This document shows, piece by piece, positions 16,844-25,597 of a stretch of DNA of 64,000 nt (position 1 is its first letter; each line of letters begins with the position of its first letter). Below the pieces are notes generated by a model. It saw only the letters and a program-made list of their open reading frames with translations. It did not search any database and was not told the origin of the DNA. The DNA lies in contig NZ_WING01000002.1 in assembly GCF_009793335.1 (NCBI RefSeq), forward strand, positions 496,001 to 560,000, written 5' to 3'. The stretch is from Actinomadura sp. J1-007. GTDB lineage: Bacteria; Actinomycetota; Actinomycetes; Streptosporangiales; Streptosporangiaceae. Both the position numbers and the translations under genes were made by a program.

Positions 16844-17887
16844 ATGGATGTGACGAAGGACGCCCCGCGCGCGGACGGCGCGCCGGGCGAGGACGAGGCC
16901 CCGCTGCTGGCGGTGGACGGCCTGAGTGTGGAGTTCCGCGTGCGCGGCCAGGACGTGCGGGCGGTGAACGGCCTGTCGTACACCCTCGCCGAGGGGGAGA
17001 CGGTCGCGATCCTCGGCGAGTCCGGCTCGGGCAAGAGCGTCGCCGCGCAGGCCGTGATGGGCATCCTCGACACCCCGCCCGCCCGGATCACCGGCGGGTC
17101 GGTGCGGCTGCGCGGCGAGGAGCTGCTCGGGCTGCCCGAGCGGCGGCGCCGCGAGTACCGGGGCGAGCGGATCTCGATGATCTTCCAGGACGCGCTGTCC
17201 GCGCTGAACCCCGTCTTCACGGTCGGGGACCAGCTCGGCGAGATGTTCCAGGTGCACCGGGGGATGCGGCGCAAGGCCGCCCGCGCCAAGGCCGTGGAGC
17301 TGATGGAGCGGGTCAGGATCCCGTCCCCGGAGCAGCGGCTCGGCGACCACCCGCACCAGTTCTCCGGCGGGATGCGGCAGCGCATCATGATCGCGATGGC
17401 CGTGGCGCTGGAGCCCGACGTGCTGATCGCCGACGAGCCCACCACCGCGCTCGACGTCACCGTGCAGGCGCAGATCATGCGGCTGCTCGCGGACATGCGC
17501 GACGAGCTGCGGACGGGCCTGATCCTGATCACCCACGACCTCGGCGTCGTCGCGGGCGTCGCGGACCGGATCGTGGTCATGTACGCCGGGTCCGTCGCCG
17601 AGCACGCGCCCGCCCGCGAGCTGTACGCCCGGCCCGCGCACCCGTACACCAAGGGGCTGCTCGCCTCGGTCCCGCGCCTCGACCGGCGCGGCGCGGACCT
17701 CGTCCCCATCAAGGGCGCGCCGCCCAACCCGGCCGCGCTGCCGCCCGGCTGCCCGTTCCACCCGCGCTGCCCGCGCGCCGAGGCGGTCTGCGCGGTGGAG
17801 CGCCCGCCGCTCACCCCGGTCGCGCCCGGCCACGCCGCCGCCTGCCACTTCGCCGAGGAGGTCCACGGTGCCGCAGCCGCCGGATGA
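16844..17887 (+). CDS. Peptide ABC importer ATPase, DppD type
   Basis: This is a 347-residue ATPase. Walker A is GESGSGKSV, the Q-loop is IFQDALSALNPVF, the signature is FSGGMRQR, Walker B is VLIADEPTTALD, and the switch is ITHD. The C-terminal OppD-type extension has PPGCPFHPRCPRAEAVC, whose cysteines bind an iron-sulfur cluster in characterised Dpp/Opp ATPases. It pairs with the following ATPase, whose start overlaps this gene by 20 bases. Confidence 0.93.
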   Translation: MDVTKDAPRADGAPGEDEAPLLAVDGLSVEFRVRGQDVRAVNGLSYTLAEGETVAILGESGSGKSVAAQAVMGILDTPPARITGGSVRLRGEELLGLPERRRREYRGERISMIFQDALSALNPVFTVGDQLGEMFQVHRGMRRKAARAKAVELMERVRIPSPEQRLGDHPHQFSGGMRQRIMIAMAVALEPDVLIADEPTTALDVTVQAQIMRLLADMRDELRTGLILITHDLGVVAGVADRIVVMYAGSVAEHAPARELYARPAHPYTKGLLASVPRLDRRGADLVPIKGAPPNPAALPPGCPFHPRCPRAEAVCAVERPPLTPVAPGHAAACHFAEEVHGAAAAG

Positions 17888-18965
17888 CGACGCCCAGCCC
17901 GCCGACGACCGCCCCGTGGACGCCGCGTCCGCCGACGCGCCCGCCGCTGACGCGCCCGCCGGCGGGGCGCCGATCCTCCAGGTCGAGGGGCTGGTCAAGC
18001 ACTACCCGGTGACGCGCGGGGTGGTCTTCAAGCGCGAGGTCGGCCGGGTCAAGGCCGTGGACGGCGTCGACCTCGAACTGCGGCGCGGCGAGACGCTCGG
18101 CGTCGTCGGCGAGTCGGGCTGCGGGAAGTCCACGCTGGCCAAGCTGCTGCTCGCCGCCGAACGGCCCACCGCCGGAACGGTCCGGTTCGAGGGCCGCGAC
18201 ATCTTCACGCTGCCGAAGGGCGAGCTGCGGGCGCTGCGCCGCCGGATCCAGATGGTGCTCCAGGACCCGTACTCCTCGCTCAACCCCCGGATGACGGTCG
18301 GCGACATCGTCGGCGAGCCGTTCGCCGTCCACCCCGAGGTCGCGCCCAAGGGCGAGCGCCGCGGACGGGTCCAGGAGCTGCTGGAGCTCGTCGGCCTCGA
18401 CCCCGACCACGTCAGCCGCTACCCGCACCAGTTCTCCGGCGGCCAGCGGCAGCGCGTCGGCATCGCCCGCGCGCTCGCGCTGCGCCCCGACGTCATCGTC
18501 TGCGACGAGCCGGTCTCGGCGCTGGACGTGTCGGTGCAGGCCCAGGTGATGAACCTGCTCGCCCGGCTCCAGCGCGAGCTCGGCCTCGCGTACGTGTTCA
18601 TCGCGCACGACCTGGCCGCCGTCCGGCACATCTCCGACCGGATCGCGGTGATGTACCTCGGGAAGGTCGTGGAGACGGGCGACGAGGCCCGGATCTACGA
18701 GCGGCCGACCCACCCGTACACCCAGGCCCTGCTGTCGGCCGTCCCCGTGCCCGACCCCGAGGCGCGGGGCGGGGCGGACGAGATCGTCCTGGAGGGCGAG
18801 CCGCCGTCGCCGCTCGACCCGCCCTCCGGCTGCCGGTTCCGCACGCGGTGCTGGAAGGCGGAGGACGTCTGCGCGCGGGACGAGCCGGCCCTGGAGGAGC
18901 GCGAGCACTCCGACCACCCGAGCGCCTGCCACTTCGCCGCTCCGCTGCCCGCCGTCCAGCGCTGA
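17868..18965 (+). CDS. Peptide ABC importer ATPase, DppF type
   Basis: This is a 365-residue ATPase starting at GTG 17868 inside the previous gene. An Ala/Asp-rich leader of 35 residues precedes the domain. Walker A is GESGCGKST, the Q-loop is VLQDPYSSLNPRM, the signature is FSGGQRQR, Walker B is VIVCDEPVSALD, and the switch is IAHD. The C-terminal segment PPSGCRFRTRCWKAEDVC supplies a cysteine set as in DppD. It is the last gene of the five-gene importer operon, which faces the phosphodiester glycosidase across a 48-base gap with no clear terminator. Confidence 0.93.
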   Translation: MPQPPDDDAQPADDRPVDAASADAPAADAPAGGAPILQVEGLVKHYPVTRGVVFKREVGRVKAVDGVDLELRRGETLGVVGESGCGKSTLAKLLLAAERPTAGTVRFEGRDIFTLPKGELRALRRRIQMVLQDPYSSLNPRMTVGDIVGEPFAVHPEVAPKGERRGRVQELLELVGLDPDHVSRYPHQFSGGQRQRVGIARALALRPDVIVCDEPVSALDVSVQAQVMNLLARLQRELGLAYVFIAHDLAAVRHISDRIAVMYLGKVVETGDEARIYERPTHPYTQALLSAVPVPDPEARGGADEIVLEGEPPSPLDPPSGCRFRTRCWKAEDVCARDEPALEEREHSDHPSACHFAAPLPAVQR

Positions 18966-19013
18966 CCGGCGGCGGTCAGCGCGTTCGGAGGCGGGCGGCA
19001 GGCGGCGGCGGGC

Positions 19014-20582
19014 TCAGCGGGGCGTGAGGAGGACGGCGTCGCCGACGAGGCGTTCTCCCGTGGCGTCGCTCGGCCGGTTGACCAGGCCGGAGCGGGCCGT
19101 CGCCATGGTGGACGAGCCGCCGCCGTCGAAGTTCATCGCCTGGACGGCGCCGAGCGACCGCATCACCTTCCCGGCCTCCTCGATGGACAGCCCCTCGCTG
19201 TAGCCCGCCGCGCGGCCGTCCGCGACGGCGAACAGCAGGCGTCCGCGCGCGTCCACCCCCGCCATCGTGCGCGGGTTCCGGCGCAGCACCCAGTTGTAGT
19301 AGAACGACCGGTCCTCGCCGGTGTGCACGAGGCCGTCGCCGTAGGCGTTCACGCCGACCCGCCCGTCGCGGACGAGCCGGGGGCCCGCGCCGAGGATCGA
19401 CGTGCGCCGGTCCAGGCGGACGCGGCGGCCCCGGTCCAGGACCCGTTCGGAGAACGCGGGACGCGTGCCGGGCCCCGCGTGGGCGCGCAGCCACTCCGCC
19501 GCCGTGCCGATGGCCTGGACGGTCCGGCCCCCGGCCGGGACCGGGCCGCCCCGCGCCGCGCGCACCTCGGTGACGCGGCCGCGCCGGTCCAGGACCGCCT
19601 CGGCGCCCTCGCCCGCCGGGGTGGACGGCCCGTACTCCGGCGTGAACGCGACCAGCTCGTCCGGGTCGGCGCAGACCACGTCGTGCTGCGGACGCCCGGT
19701 CGGCAGGTCGCCGCCGACGCCGCCGCAGTTGTCGACCTGGCCGGGCACGCGGTTGACGCCGTCGAGCTCGCGGCTCGCGCCGTCCCCGGCGCGGATCCGC
19801 AGGTCGGTGGAGAGCTCGGCGACGCGGGCGCGCCGCCCGTCGCGCGGCAGGACCAGCGCCGTGCGGCCGTTGTTGGCCTCGCTCAGCAGCTTCCCGTCCA
19901 CCACGTGCAGGCCCGCCGAGCCGCCCCTCCCGGCAGAGGTGAAGTACGTGCCGTTCACCCCGGCCACCGCGCCGCTCGAACGGACCATGTCCGACACCTT
20001 GTCCACGGTGCTGAGCGGGCCGCCGGTGGACGACACGACCTCGCCCCGGTAGGCGCGCGGGTCCACGGTCAGCACGTGCAGGCGCCACGGGCCCGTCGTC
20101 GTCCCGCCGTCCTGGGCGGTGTAGGACGTTCCGGCCTTGAAGCCCTTGGCGGTCAGGGCGGCCAGGTCCTTCTTCGCGCCGTCCTCCGTCGCGTAGCGGC
20201 CGACGCGGACCGTGTAGCCGACCACGCCGGGCCGGACGTCGGCGAAGCGCGGGCCGTTCACCGGCTCCACCCGCGGCTGGAAGCCCGCGGCGGCGAGGCG
20301 GCGCGCGACGTCCTCGGCGGTCGCCTTCGGCGCGATGACCGCGCCGGAGTTGCCGGGGACCGGGAGGCGCAGGTGCAGCGTCCAGGCGTCCGCTTCGGAC
20401 TTCGCGCCCCGCACGATGGTGGTCAGGGTGACGCCCCGGGCGAGGCGTTCGGTGGAACGCTCCTCGTGCAGGCCGGACGGCCCGAGCGGGAGCGGGTCGA
20501 AGCCCCGCGCCGCGGCGGCGGGGGCGGTGAGGGACGCGGCGGCGGTGACGGTCAGGGCCGCGGCCAGGAGGGTTCTTCGCAT
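19014..20582 (-). CDS. Secreted phosphodiester glycosidase (NAGPA domain) with SPOR-like repeat
   Basis: This is a 522-residue exported protein. The signal peptide is MRRTLLAAALTVTAAASL up to APAAAA. Residues of about 75-150 look like a SPOR-type region (GYTVRVGRYATEDGAKKDLAAL). The NAGPA catalytic domain follows, with VAGVNGTYFT, RNPRTMAGVD and the diagnostic MNFDGGGSSTM near the C-terminus. Relatives (human NAGPA, bacterial YigE-like proteins) cleave N-acetylglucosamine-1-phosphodiesters, so teichoic acid or wall phosphodiesters are possible substrates. The SPOR part may target denuded peptidoglycan; that is inference. It is a single gene. Confidence 0.88.
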   Translation of the reverse strand: MRRTLLAAALTVTAAASLTAPAAAARGFDPLPLGPSGLHEERSTERLARGVTLTTIVRGAKSEADAWTLHLRLPVPGNSGAVIAPKATAEDVARRLAAAGFQPRVEPVNGPRFADVRPGVVGYTVRVGRYATEDGAKKDLAALTAKGFKAGTSYTAQDGGTTTGPWRLHVLTVDPRAYRGEVVSSTGGPLSTVDKVSDMVRSSGAVAGVNGTYFTSAGRGGSAGLHVVDGKLLSEANNGRTALVLPRDGRRARVAELSTDLRIRAGDGASRELDGVNRVPGQVDNCGGVGGDLPTGRPQHDVVCADPDELVAFTPEYGPSTPAGEGAEAVLDRRGRVTEVRAARGGPVPAGGRTVQAIGTAAEWLRAHAGPGTRPAFSERVLDRGRRVRLDRRTSILGAGPRLVRDGRVGVNAYGDGLVHTGEDRSFYYNWVLRRNPRTMAGVDARGRLLFAVADGRAAGYSEGLSIEEAGKVMRSLGAVQAMNFDGGGSSTMATARSGLVNRPSDATGERLVGDAVLLTPR

Positions 20583-20680
20583 GCGCGGATGGTCGCGCGC
20601 CGCGGTGACGGGCGGGTGAGGCGCGGGGGAGCGGCCGGTGATCGTTACGGGGACTCCCGGCCGGTCCGTAGGGTGGGGGG

Positions 20681-21547
20681 ATGGGACGCAAGGGCAGGGG
20701 ACCGGCGGGGCCGAGGCCGGACCGGTTCCGGGTCGCGGGCGGCGAGGCCGAGCTGCTGCGCGACGCCGACCGCGACGGCGGCTGGGTGCTGTGCGTCGGC
20801 GGCGTGCCCCAGTCGTACGTCGACCTCGCCGACCCCACCTACCTCGACTTCGAGTACATGCGGCTGATGGGCGACGTGGTCGACTGCCTCGGCCCGGCGG
20901 GCGAGGCGTTCGACGCCGTGCACGTCGGCGGCGCGGGCTGCACGCTGCCGCGCTACATCGCCGCGACGCGGCCCGGGTCCCGGCAGATCGTCCTGGAGCC
21001 GGACGGCGAGCTCGTCCGCGCCGTCCGCGAGCTGCTGCCGGTCAGGAACGTGCCCGGCCTGAAGATCCGCGTCACCGACGGGCGCAGCGGCCTCGCGGCG
21101 GTCGGCGACGAGGCCGACGACCTGGTGGTGCTCGACGCGTTCACCGAGGCGTCGATGGCGGTCGAGCTCGCCACCCGCGAGTTCGCGCTGGACGCCGCGC
21201 GGGTGCTGCGGCCCGGCGGCGTCTACCTGGTCAACGTGGCCGACGGGTTCCGGCTGCCGTTCGCGCGGCGGGTCGCGGCGACGGTCCGCTCGGTGTTCCG
21301 GCACGCGCTGCTGCTCGGCGACCCCGGCGTGCTGCGGGGCCGCCGGTTCGGCAACCTGATCCTCGCCGCGTCCCGCGAGCCGCTGCCGTCGGACGAGCTG
21401 CGGCGGCGGGCGGCGGGCGGCATCGCGCGGGCCCGCCTCGTCGAGGGCGCCGACCTCACCGCGTTCTGCGCGGGCGCCCTGCCGCTCTACGACGAGGAGG
21501 ACATCGTCGCGCCGGTTCCGCCGCCCCAGGTGTTCGGCCGCTCGTGA
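20681..21547 (+). CDS. Spermidine synthase-like methyltransferase-fold protein
   Basis: This is a 288-residue Rossmann protein. Key features are VPQSYVDLADPTYLDFEYMR (the polyamine synthase N-terminal strand), VHVGGAGCTLPRY (motif I equivalent), IVLEPDGELV (acidic residue of strand 2) and DDLVVLDAFTEASM. This is the stand-alone spermidine-synthase-like family widespread in actinobacteria. The catalytic Asp pair of true aminopropyltransferases is not clearly conserved, so real polyamine synthesis is doubtful and a methyltransferase role is as likely. It has its own promoter region, divergent from the glycosidase. Confidence 0.82.
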   Translation: MGRKGRGPAGPRPDRFRVAGGEAELLRDADRDGGWVLCVGGVPQSYVDLADPTYLDFEYMRLMGDVVDCLGPAGEAFDAVHVGGAGCTLPRYIAATRPGSRQIVLEPDGELVRAVRELLPVRNVPGLKIRVTDGRSGLAAVGDEADDLVVLDAFTEASMAVELATREFALDAARVLRPGGVYLVNVADGFRLPFARRVAATVRSVFRHALLLGDPGVLRGRRFGNLILAASREPLPSDELRRRAAGGIARARLVEGADLTAFCAGALPLYDEEDIVAPVPPPQVFGRS

Positions 21548-21626
21548 CGCGTTCGGCGAACGGGGGCGAAGCGCCGAAAGCCCCGCGTCCGTAGGAGTAT
21601 CGGTCTCATCGGACCGCCCGATGTCC

Positions 21627-21632
21627 CATAAT
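21627..21632 (+). promoter_or_regulatory. -10 element placing the transcript start at the ATG (leaderless)
   Basis: CATAAT at 21627-21632 is the best -10 hexamer in the gap. Seven bases later comes the A of ATG 21639, and no Shine-Dalgarno is present. Together these suggest a leaderless mRNA, common in actinobacteria, and support ATG 21639 over the ATG at 21621, which would lie upstream of the -10. Confidence 0.55.
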
Positions 21633-21638
21633 CGAGCG

Positions 21639-23693
21639 ATGGAGTCGTCCACCCGAATTCTCATTCTCGGCATGGACGCGTCGGGGACCGTGCTCCAGTT
21701 CGACCGCAACGCCGCGGCCGTCCTGGCCGCGGACGCCGACGAGCTGCTGGGCGCCCGCCTGGACGAGGTGATCGAGGGCGCGCTGGAGCCGCTGCTGGAG
21801 GCGGTGCGGGCCGGGCGCGAACGCACCGCCATGCTCGCGGTGTCGGCCCGCACGGGCGCGACCCTCGACGCGGTCGTCACCGTCCACCCGGTCCGCGGCG
21901 GCCTGCCCGGCCTCGCCGCGCTCGCCCTCATCCGCGTGCCCGTCCCGCTCGCCGACCGGTTCCTCGACCCCGCCGTCATCCGCCGCGCCCTGCTCGACGA
22001 CTCCCTGCCCCGCATCGGCTCCACCCTCGACCTGGACCTGCTGTCGCGCGGGCTGATGGACGTGCTGGTCCCGCACTTCTGCAACGCGGGCGCGCTGCTG
22101 CTGCTGGAGAGCATGGTGGACGCCGACGAGCCGTCCGCCCCGGGCGGCGACCAGCTCATGCGGCGGATGGCGATCGGGTTCGACGACGCCGACCCGGCGT
22201 GGGACGCCACGTTCCCCACCGGCGAGACGCTCACCTACCCGGCGGGCACGCCGTACGCGCGGTGCGTCGCGACCGGCGAGCCGGTGCTGCTCGCGCTCGG
22301 CGACGAGCGCGCCACCGAGATCGCGGCGGTGTGGCGGCGCCCGCCGGTCGCCGACCTGCTCAAGGGCGCCTCGATGCTGCTGCTGCCGATCGTCGCCGAC
22401 GGCGCGGTGCCCGGTTTCTTCGTCTGCACCCGCAACACCGCGCACCGCCCGTTCGACGCGTACGACGTGGAGATCGGGATGGAGTTCGCGTCCCGCGCGT
22501 CGATCTTCATCGAGTCCGCGCGGCGGTACGGGCGCGAGCGCGCCACCGCCCTCACCCTCCAGCGCAGCCTGCTGCCGACCGGCCTGTCGGCGCCCGCCAC
22601 GGTCGAGGTGCACCACCGCTACCTGCCCGGCAGCCGGCTGATCGAGGTCGGCGGCGACTGGTACGAGTCGATCGCGCTGCCCGGCGCCCGCGTCGCGCTC
22701 GTCGTCGGCGACGTCGCCGGGCACGGCGTCCGCGCGGCCGTCACGATGGGACGGCTGCGCACCGCGATCCACACCCTCGCCGGGCTGGAGCTGCCGCCCG
22801 CCGAGGCCCTGGAACGGCTCGACTCCCTGATGGTCACGCTCGGCGAGCGCGAGCCGCACTTCGCGACCTGCGCCTACGTCGAGTACGACGCGGTCACCGG
22901 CCGCTGCGAGGTCGCGTCCGCCGGGCACCTGCCGCCGCTGCTCGCCCCGCCCGGCGCCGACGCCGAGTACCTCGCCGTGCCGCCCGCGCCGCCGCTCGGC
23001 GTCGGCGACGGCCCGATCGTCAGCCGCGCGTTCACCGTCGAGGACGGCACGCTGCTGTTCCTCTACACCGACGGCCTGGTCGAGAACCGCGCCCGCGACA
23101 TCGACGACGGCCTCGCCCGGCTGCGCCGCACGTTCGCGGCGGGCGCGACCGAGCGCCCGCTGGAGGAGCTGTGCCAGGAGGCGCTGGACGGCGTGTACGA
23201 CGACCAGCACCGCGACGACATCGCCATGCTCGTCGCCCGCCTGCACCGCATCCCGGCCGGCGACCACGCCTCGTGGGAGCTGCCCGGCGACCCCGCCGCC
23301 GTCCGCCGGGCGCGCGGCCTGATCCGCGACCGGCTCGCCGGGTGGGGCCTGGAGGAGATGGTCGACTCGACCGTGCTGCTGGCGTCCGAGCTGGTCACCA
23401 ACGCGATCCGGCACGCGGGCGGCCGGATCACGCTGCGGCTCGTCCGCGAGGGCGGCCTCGTGTGCGAGGTGTTCGACTCGTCCGACGGGCGTCCCCGCGT
23501 CCGCCAGCACGGCGCGGCCCTCGAAGGCGCGGCCGGCGCGGACGGCGCGGACCCGGACGGCGCGGACCGCGGCGCCGCCGGCATGGCCGAGACGGGACGC
23601 GGCCTGCACGTCGTCGGCCGCCTCTCCGAACGCTGGGGCGTCCGCCGCACCGCGGGCGGCAAGGCCGTCTGGTGCGAGCAGTCCCTCCCCTGA
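21639..23693 (+). CDS. PAS-GAF-SpoIIE phosphatase with C-terminal RsbW-like kinase domain
   Basis: This is a 684-residue cytoplasmic regulator. Domain order: a PAS-like domain (residues 1 to about 105), a GAF domain (roughly 115-295), a PP2C/SpoIIE phosphatase (about 310-530, with EVGGDWYE, VGDVAGHG and YTDGLVENR supplying metal-binding acidic residues), then an HATPase_c domain of RsbW type (about 540-684, with SELVTNAIRHAGG as the N-box). Such proteins dephosphorylate anti-sigma-factor antagonists and may also act on sigma factors. No cognate STAS or anti-sigma gene is adjacent. An acidic Ala/Gly/Asp insert lies between the last two ATP-lid segments. Confidence 0.92.
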   Translation: MESSTRILILGMDASGTVLQFDRNAAAVLAADADELLGARLDEVIEGALEPLLEAVRAGRERTAMLAVSARTGATLDAVVTVHPVRGGLPGLAALALIRVPVPLADRFLDPAVIRRALLDDSLPRIGSTLDLDLLSRGLMDVLVPHFCNAGALLLLESMVDADEPSAPGGDQLMRRMAIGFDDADPAWDATFPTGETLTYPAGTPYARCVATGEPVLLALGDERATEIAAVWRRPPVADLLKGASMLLLPIVADGAVPGFFVCTRNTAHRPFDAYDVEIGMEFASRASIFIESARRYGRERATALTLQRSLLPTGLSAPATVEVHHRYLPGSRLIEVGGDWYESIALPGARVALVVGDVAGHGVRAAVTMGRLRTAIHTLAGLELPPAEALERLDSLMVTLGEREPHFATCAYVEYDAVTGRCEVASAGHLPPLLAPPGADAEYLAVPPAPPLGVGDGPIVSRAFTVEDGTLLFLYTDGLVENRARDIDDGLARLRRTFAAGATERPLEELCQEALDGVYDDQHRDDIAMLVARLHRIPAGDHASWELPGDPAAVRRARGLIRDRLAGWGLEEMVDSTVLLASELVTNAIRHAGGRITLRLVREGGLVCEVFDSSDGRPRVRQHGAALEGAAGADGADPDGADRGAAGMAETGRGLHVVGRLSERWGVRRTAGGKAVWCEQSLP

Positions 23694-23877
23694 GACCACG
23701 ATCCCGGCCCCCGGCCCGCCCCTCGGCGGACGCCTCGCACGGCCCCTTCCGCTCCGGCGGCAGGGGCCGTGCGCGTGTCCGGAAGGCGTCCCCGGGGCGT
23801 CCCGCGGGCGTCTCAGGGGCGTTCCCATAGTTAACAGCTTGGCGCAATGATCGCGGTCAGAGGGCTGTAGGTGTTCC

Positions 23878-23883
23878 TATACT
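23878..23883 (+). promoter_or_regulatory. -10-like element upstream of the amino-acid importer operon
   Basis: TATACT at 23878-23883 lies in a locally AT-richer stretch of the 266-base gap before the importer. A -35 at the usual distance (GGTCAG around 23855) is poor; TTAACA at 23831 is too far. I regard only the -10 as supported. The rest of the gap is GC-rich with no other feature. Confidence 0.45.
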
Positions 23884-23959
23884 GCGCCGGGGCCGGGTAA
23901 GCGCGCCCGGACTCGGACGACCCACCCCCTGATGCCGCGATTCGCCGATCGGAGCCGCC

Positions 23960-24802
23960 GTGAACGACTTTCTCCACACGTTCTTCGACTGGTCGGAGAT
24001 CACCGGCATCCTGCCCTCGCTGCTCACCGAGGGGCTGCGCAACACGCTGCTGATCGCCGTGCTGGCGATCCTGTTCGGACTGGCCGTCGGCGTGCTGCTG
24101 GCCATGCTGCTGCTGTCGCGGCGGCGCCTGGTCCGGCTGCCCGCCCGGATCTACGTGGACGTCTTCCGCGGCCTGCCGGCGATCGTGACGGTCAGCCTGA
24201 TCGGCCTCGGCCTCCCGGCCGCGGGCGTCCGCCCGTTCGGCCGCAGCCCGCTCGGGTACGCGGTGATCGCCGTCGGGCTGATCTCGGCGGCGTACTGCGC
24301 GGAGATCTTCCGGTCGGGCATCCAGTCGGTGCCGCCCGGGCAGATGCAGGCGGGCCGCAGCCTCGGCATGTCGTACCTGACCACGATGCGGCTCGTGATC
24401 GTCCCGCAGGGCGTCCGCAACGTGCTCCCGGCGCTGACCGGGCAGTTCATCGTGGACGTCAAGGAGAGCTCGCTGGTCTACCTGCTCGGCCTCGGCGCCG
24501 GGCAGCGCGAGCTGTACTTCATCGCCCAGGAGCAGCAGGCCGCCAGCTACAACGCCTCGGCGCTGGTCGCCGCGGGCCTGTGCTACCTGGTGATCACGAT
24601 CCCGCTGACCTACCTCGTCAACTGGCTGGACCGGCGGATGCGGGAGGGCAGGCCGGCCCGGACGGCGGGCGGGGCCGCCGACCCCGGGGCGCCGCCCGAC
24701 GGCGCCGGGGCGGGCGCCGGCGGCGCGGTCGGCGCGGGCGTGGACGGCAAGGCGGAGGGCGCGCTCCTGACGGCGCGCGACGGCGGAGAGGGGCGGGCAT
24801 GA
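23960..24802 (+). CDS. Polar amino acid ABC importer permease (HisM/GlnP type)
   Basis: This is a 280-residue permease starting at GTG 23960. The N-terminal TEGLRNTLLIAVLAILFG and the following helix are typical of the HisM/GlnP family. The EAA loop is GQMQAGRSLGMSYLTTMRLVIVPQ with the usual conserved Gly. About five helices are visible. A Gly/Ala-rich cytoplasmic tail of about 50 residues follows the last helix. There is only one permease gene, so the channel is probably a homodimer. The stop overlaps the ATPase start (ATGA). Confidence 0.9.
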   Translation: MNDFLHTFFDWSEITGILPSLLTEGLRNTLLIAVLAILFGLAVGVLLAMLLLSRRRLVRLPARIYVDVFRGLPAIVTVSLIGLGLPAAGVRPFGRSPLGYAVIAVGLISAAYCAEIFRSGIQSVPPGQMQAGRSLGMSYLTTMRLVIVPQGVRNVLPALTGQFIVDVKESSLVYLLGLGAGQRELYFIAQEQQAASYNASALVAAGLCYLVITIPLTYLVNWLDRRMREGRPARTAGGAADPGAPPDGAGAGAGGAVGAGVDGKAEGALLTARDGGEGRA

Positions 24803-25536
24803 CCGCGACGGCGGCGATCAGCGTGCGGGACCTGCGCAAGGCGTACGGCCCGAACGAGGTCCTGCGCGGGGTGAGCTTCGACGTCGCCCCGAACGAGGTG
24901 CTGTGCGTGATCGGGCCGTCCGGCTCGGGCAAGTCGACCATGCTCAAGTGCCTCAACCTGCTGGAGCGGCCGACCGGCGGCAGCGTGGTCGTCGCGGGCG
25001 TCACGCTGACCGATCCGAAGGCGGACGTGGACGCCGCCCGCACGAAGATCGGCATGGTGTTCCAGCACTTCAACCTGTTCGGCCATCTGGACGTGCTGAG
25101 CAACGTCACGCTCGCGCTGCGCCACGTGCGCAAGCTCGGCCGCGCCGAGGCGGAGGAGATCGCGCACGCGCAGCTCGCCCGGCTCGGCCTGGCCCACCTG
25201 GCCCGGCACCGCCCGGCCAACCTGTCGGGCGGCCAGCAGCAGCGCGTCGCGATCGCCCGCAGCCTGGCGATGAGCCCCGAGGTCATGCTGTTCGACGAGG
25301 CGACCTCCGCGCTGGACCCCGAGCTGGTCAAGGACGTGCTCGCCGTGATGCGCGAGCTGGCCGGCACCGGGATGACCATGGTCGTCGTCACGCACGAGAT
25401 GGGCTTCGCCCAGGAGGTGGCCGACCGGGTCATCTTCATGGACGGCGGACTGATCGCCGAGGACGGCGGCGCGCGCGAGGTCCTGGGGGACCCGTCGAGC
25501 CCGCGGCTCCGCGAGTTCCTGTCCCAGGTCCTCTGA
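24799..25536 (+). CDS. Polar amino acid ABC importer ATPase (GlnQ/HisP type)
   Basis: This is a 245-residue ATPase starting at ATG 24799, four bases inside the permease gene. Walker A is GPSGSGKST, the Q-loop is VFQHFNLFGHL, the signature is LSGGQQQR, Walker B is VMLFDEATSALDPE, and the switch region is VTHEMGFA. This combination, including the DPE after Walker B and HEMGFA, is diagnostic of the polar-amino-acid ATPase subfamily. Confidence 0.93.
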   Translation: MTATAAISVRDLRKAYGPNEVLRGVSFDVAPNEVLCVIGPSGSGKSTMLKCLNLLERPTGGSVVVAGVTLTDPKADVDAARTKIGMVFQHFNLFGHLDVLSNVTLALRHVRKLGRAEAEEIAHAQLARLGLAHLARHRPANLSGGQQQRVAIARSLAMSPEVMLFDEATSALDPELVKDVLAVMRELAGTGMTMVVVTHEMGFAQEVADRVIFMDGGLIAEDGGAREVLGDPSSPRLREFLSQVL

Positions 25537-25597
25537 CCGACCCCCTGTAGCTCGTCCGCGGGGCCCGATCGCGCCCCGCGGTGGAAAGGAACGCTCC

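Noticed and set aside
15626..17998. 790-residue minus-strand frame over the peptide importer
   Set aside because: Composition and lack of motifs mark it as a shadow of well-supported permease and ATPase genes.
20681..21547. Naming the gene speE
   Set aside because: Fold and first motifs fit, but the catalytic aspartates of aminopropyltransferases are not clear and no polyamine genes are near.
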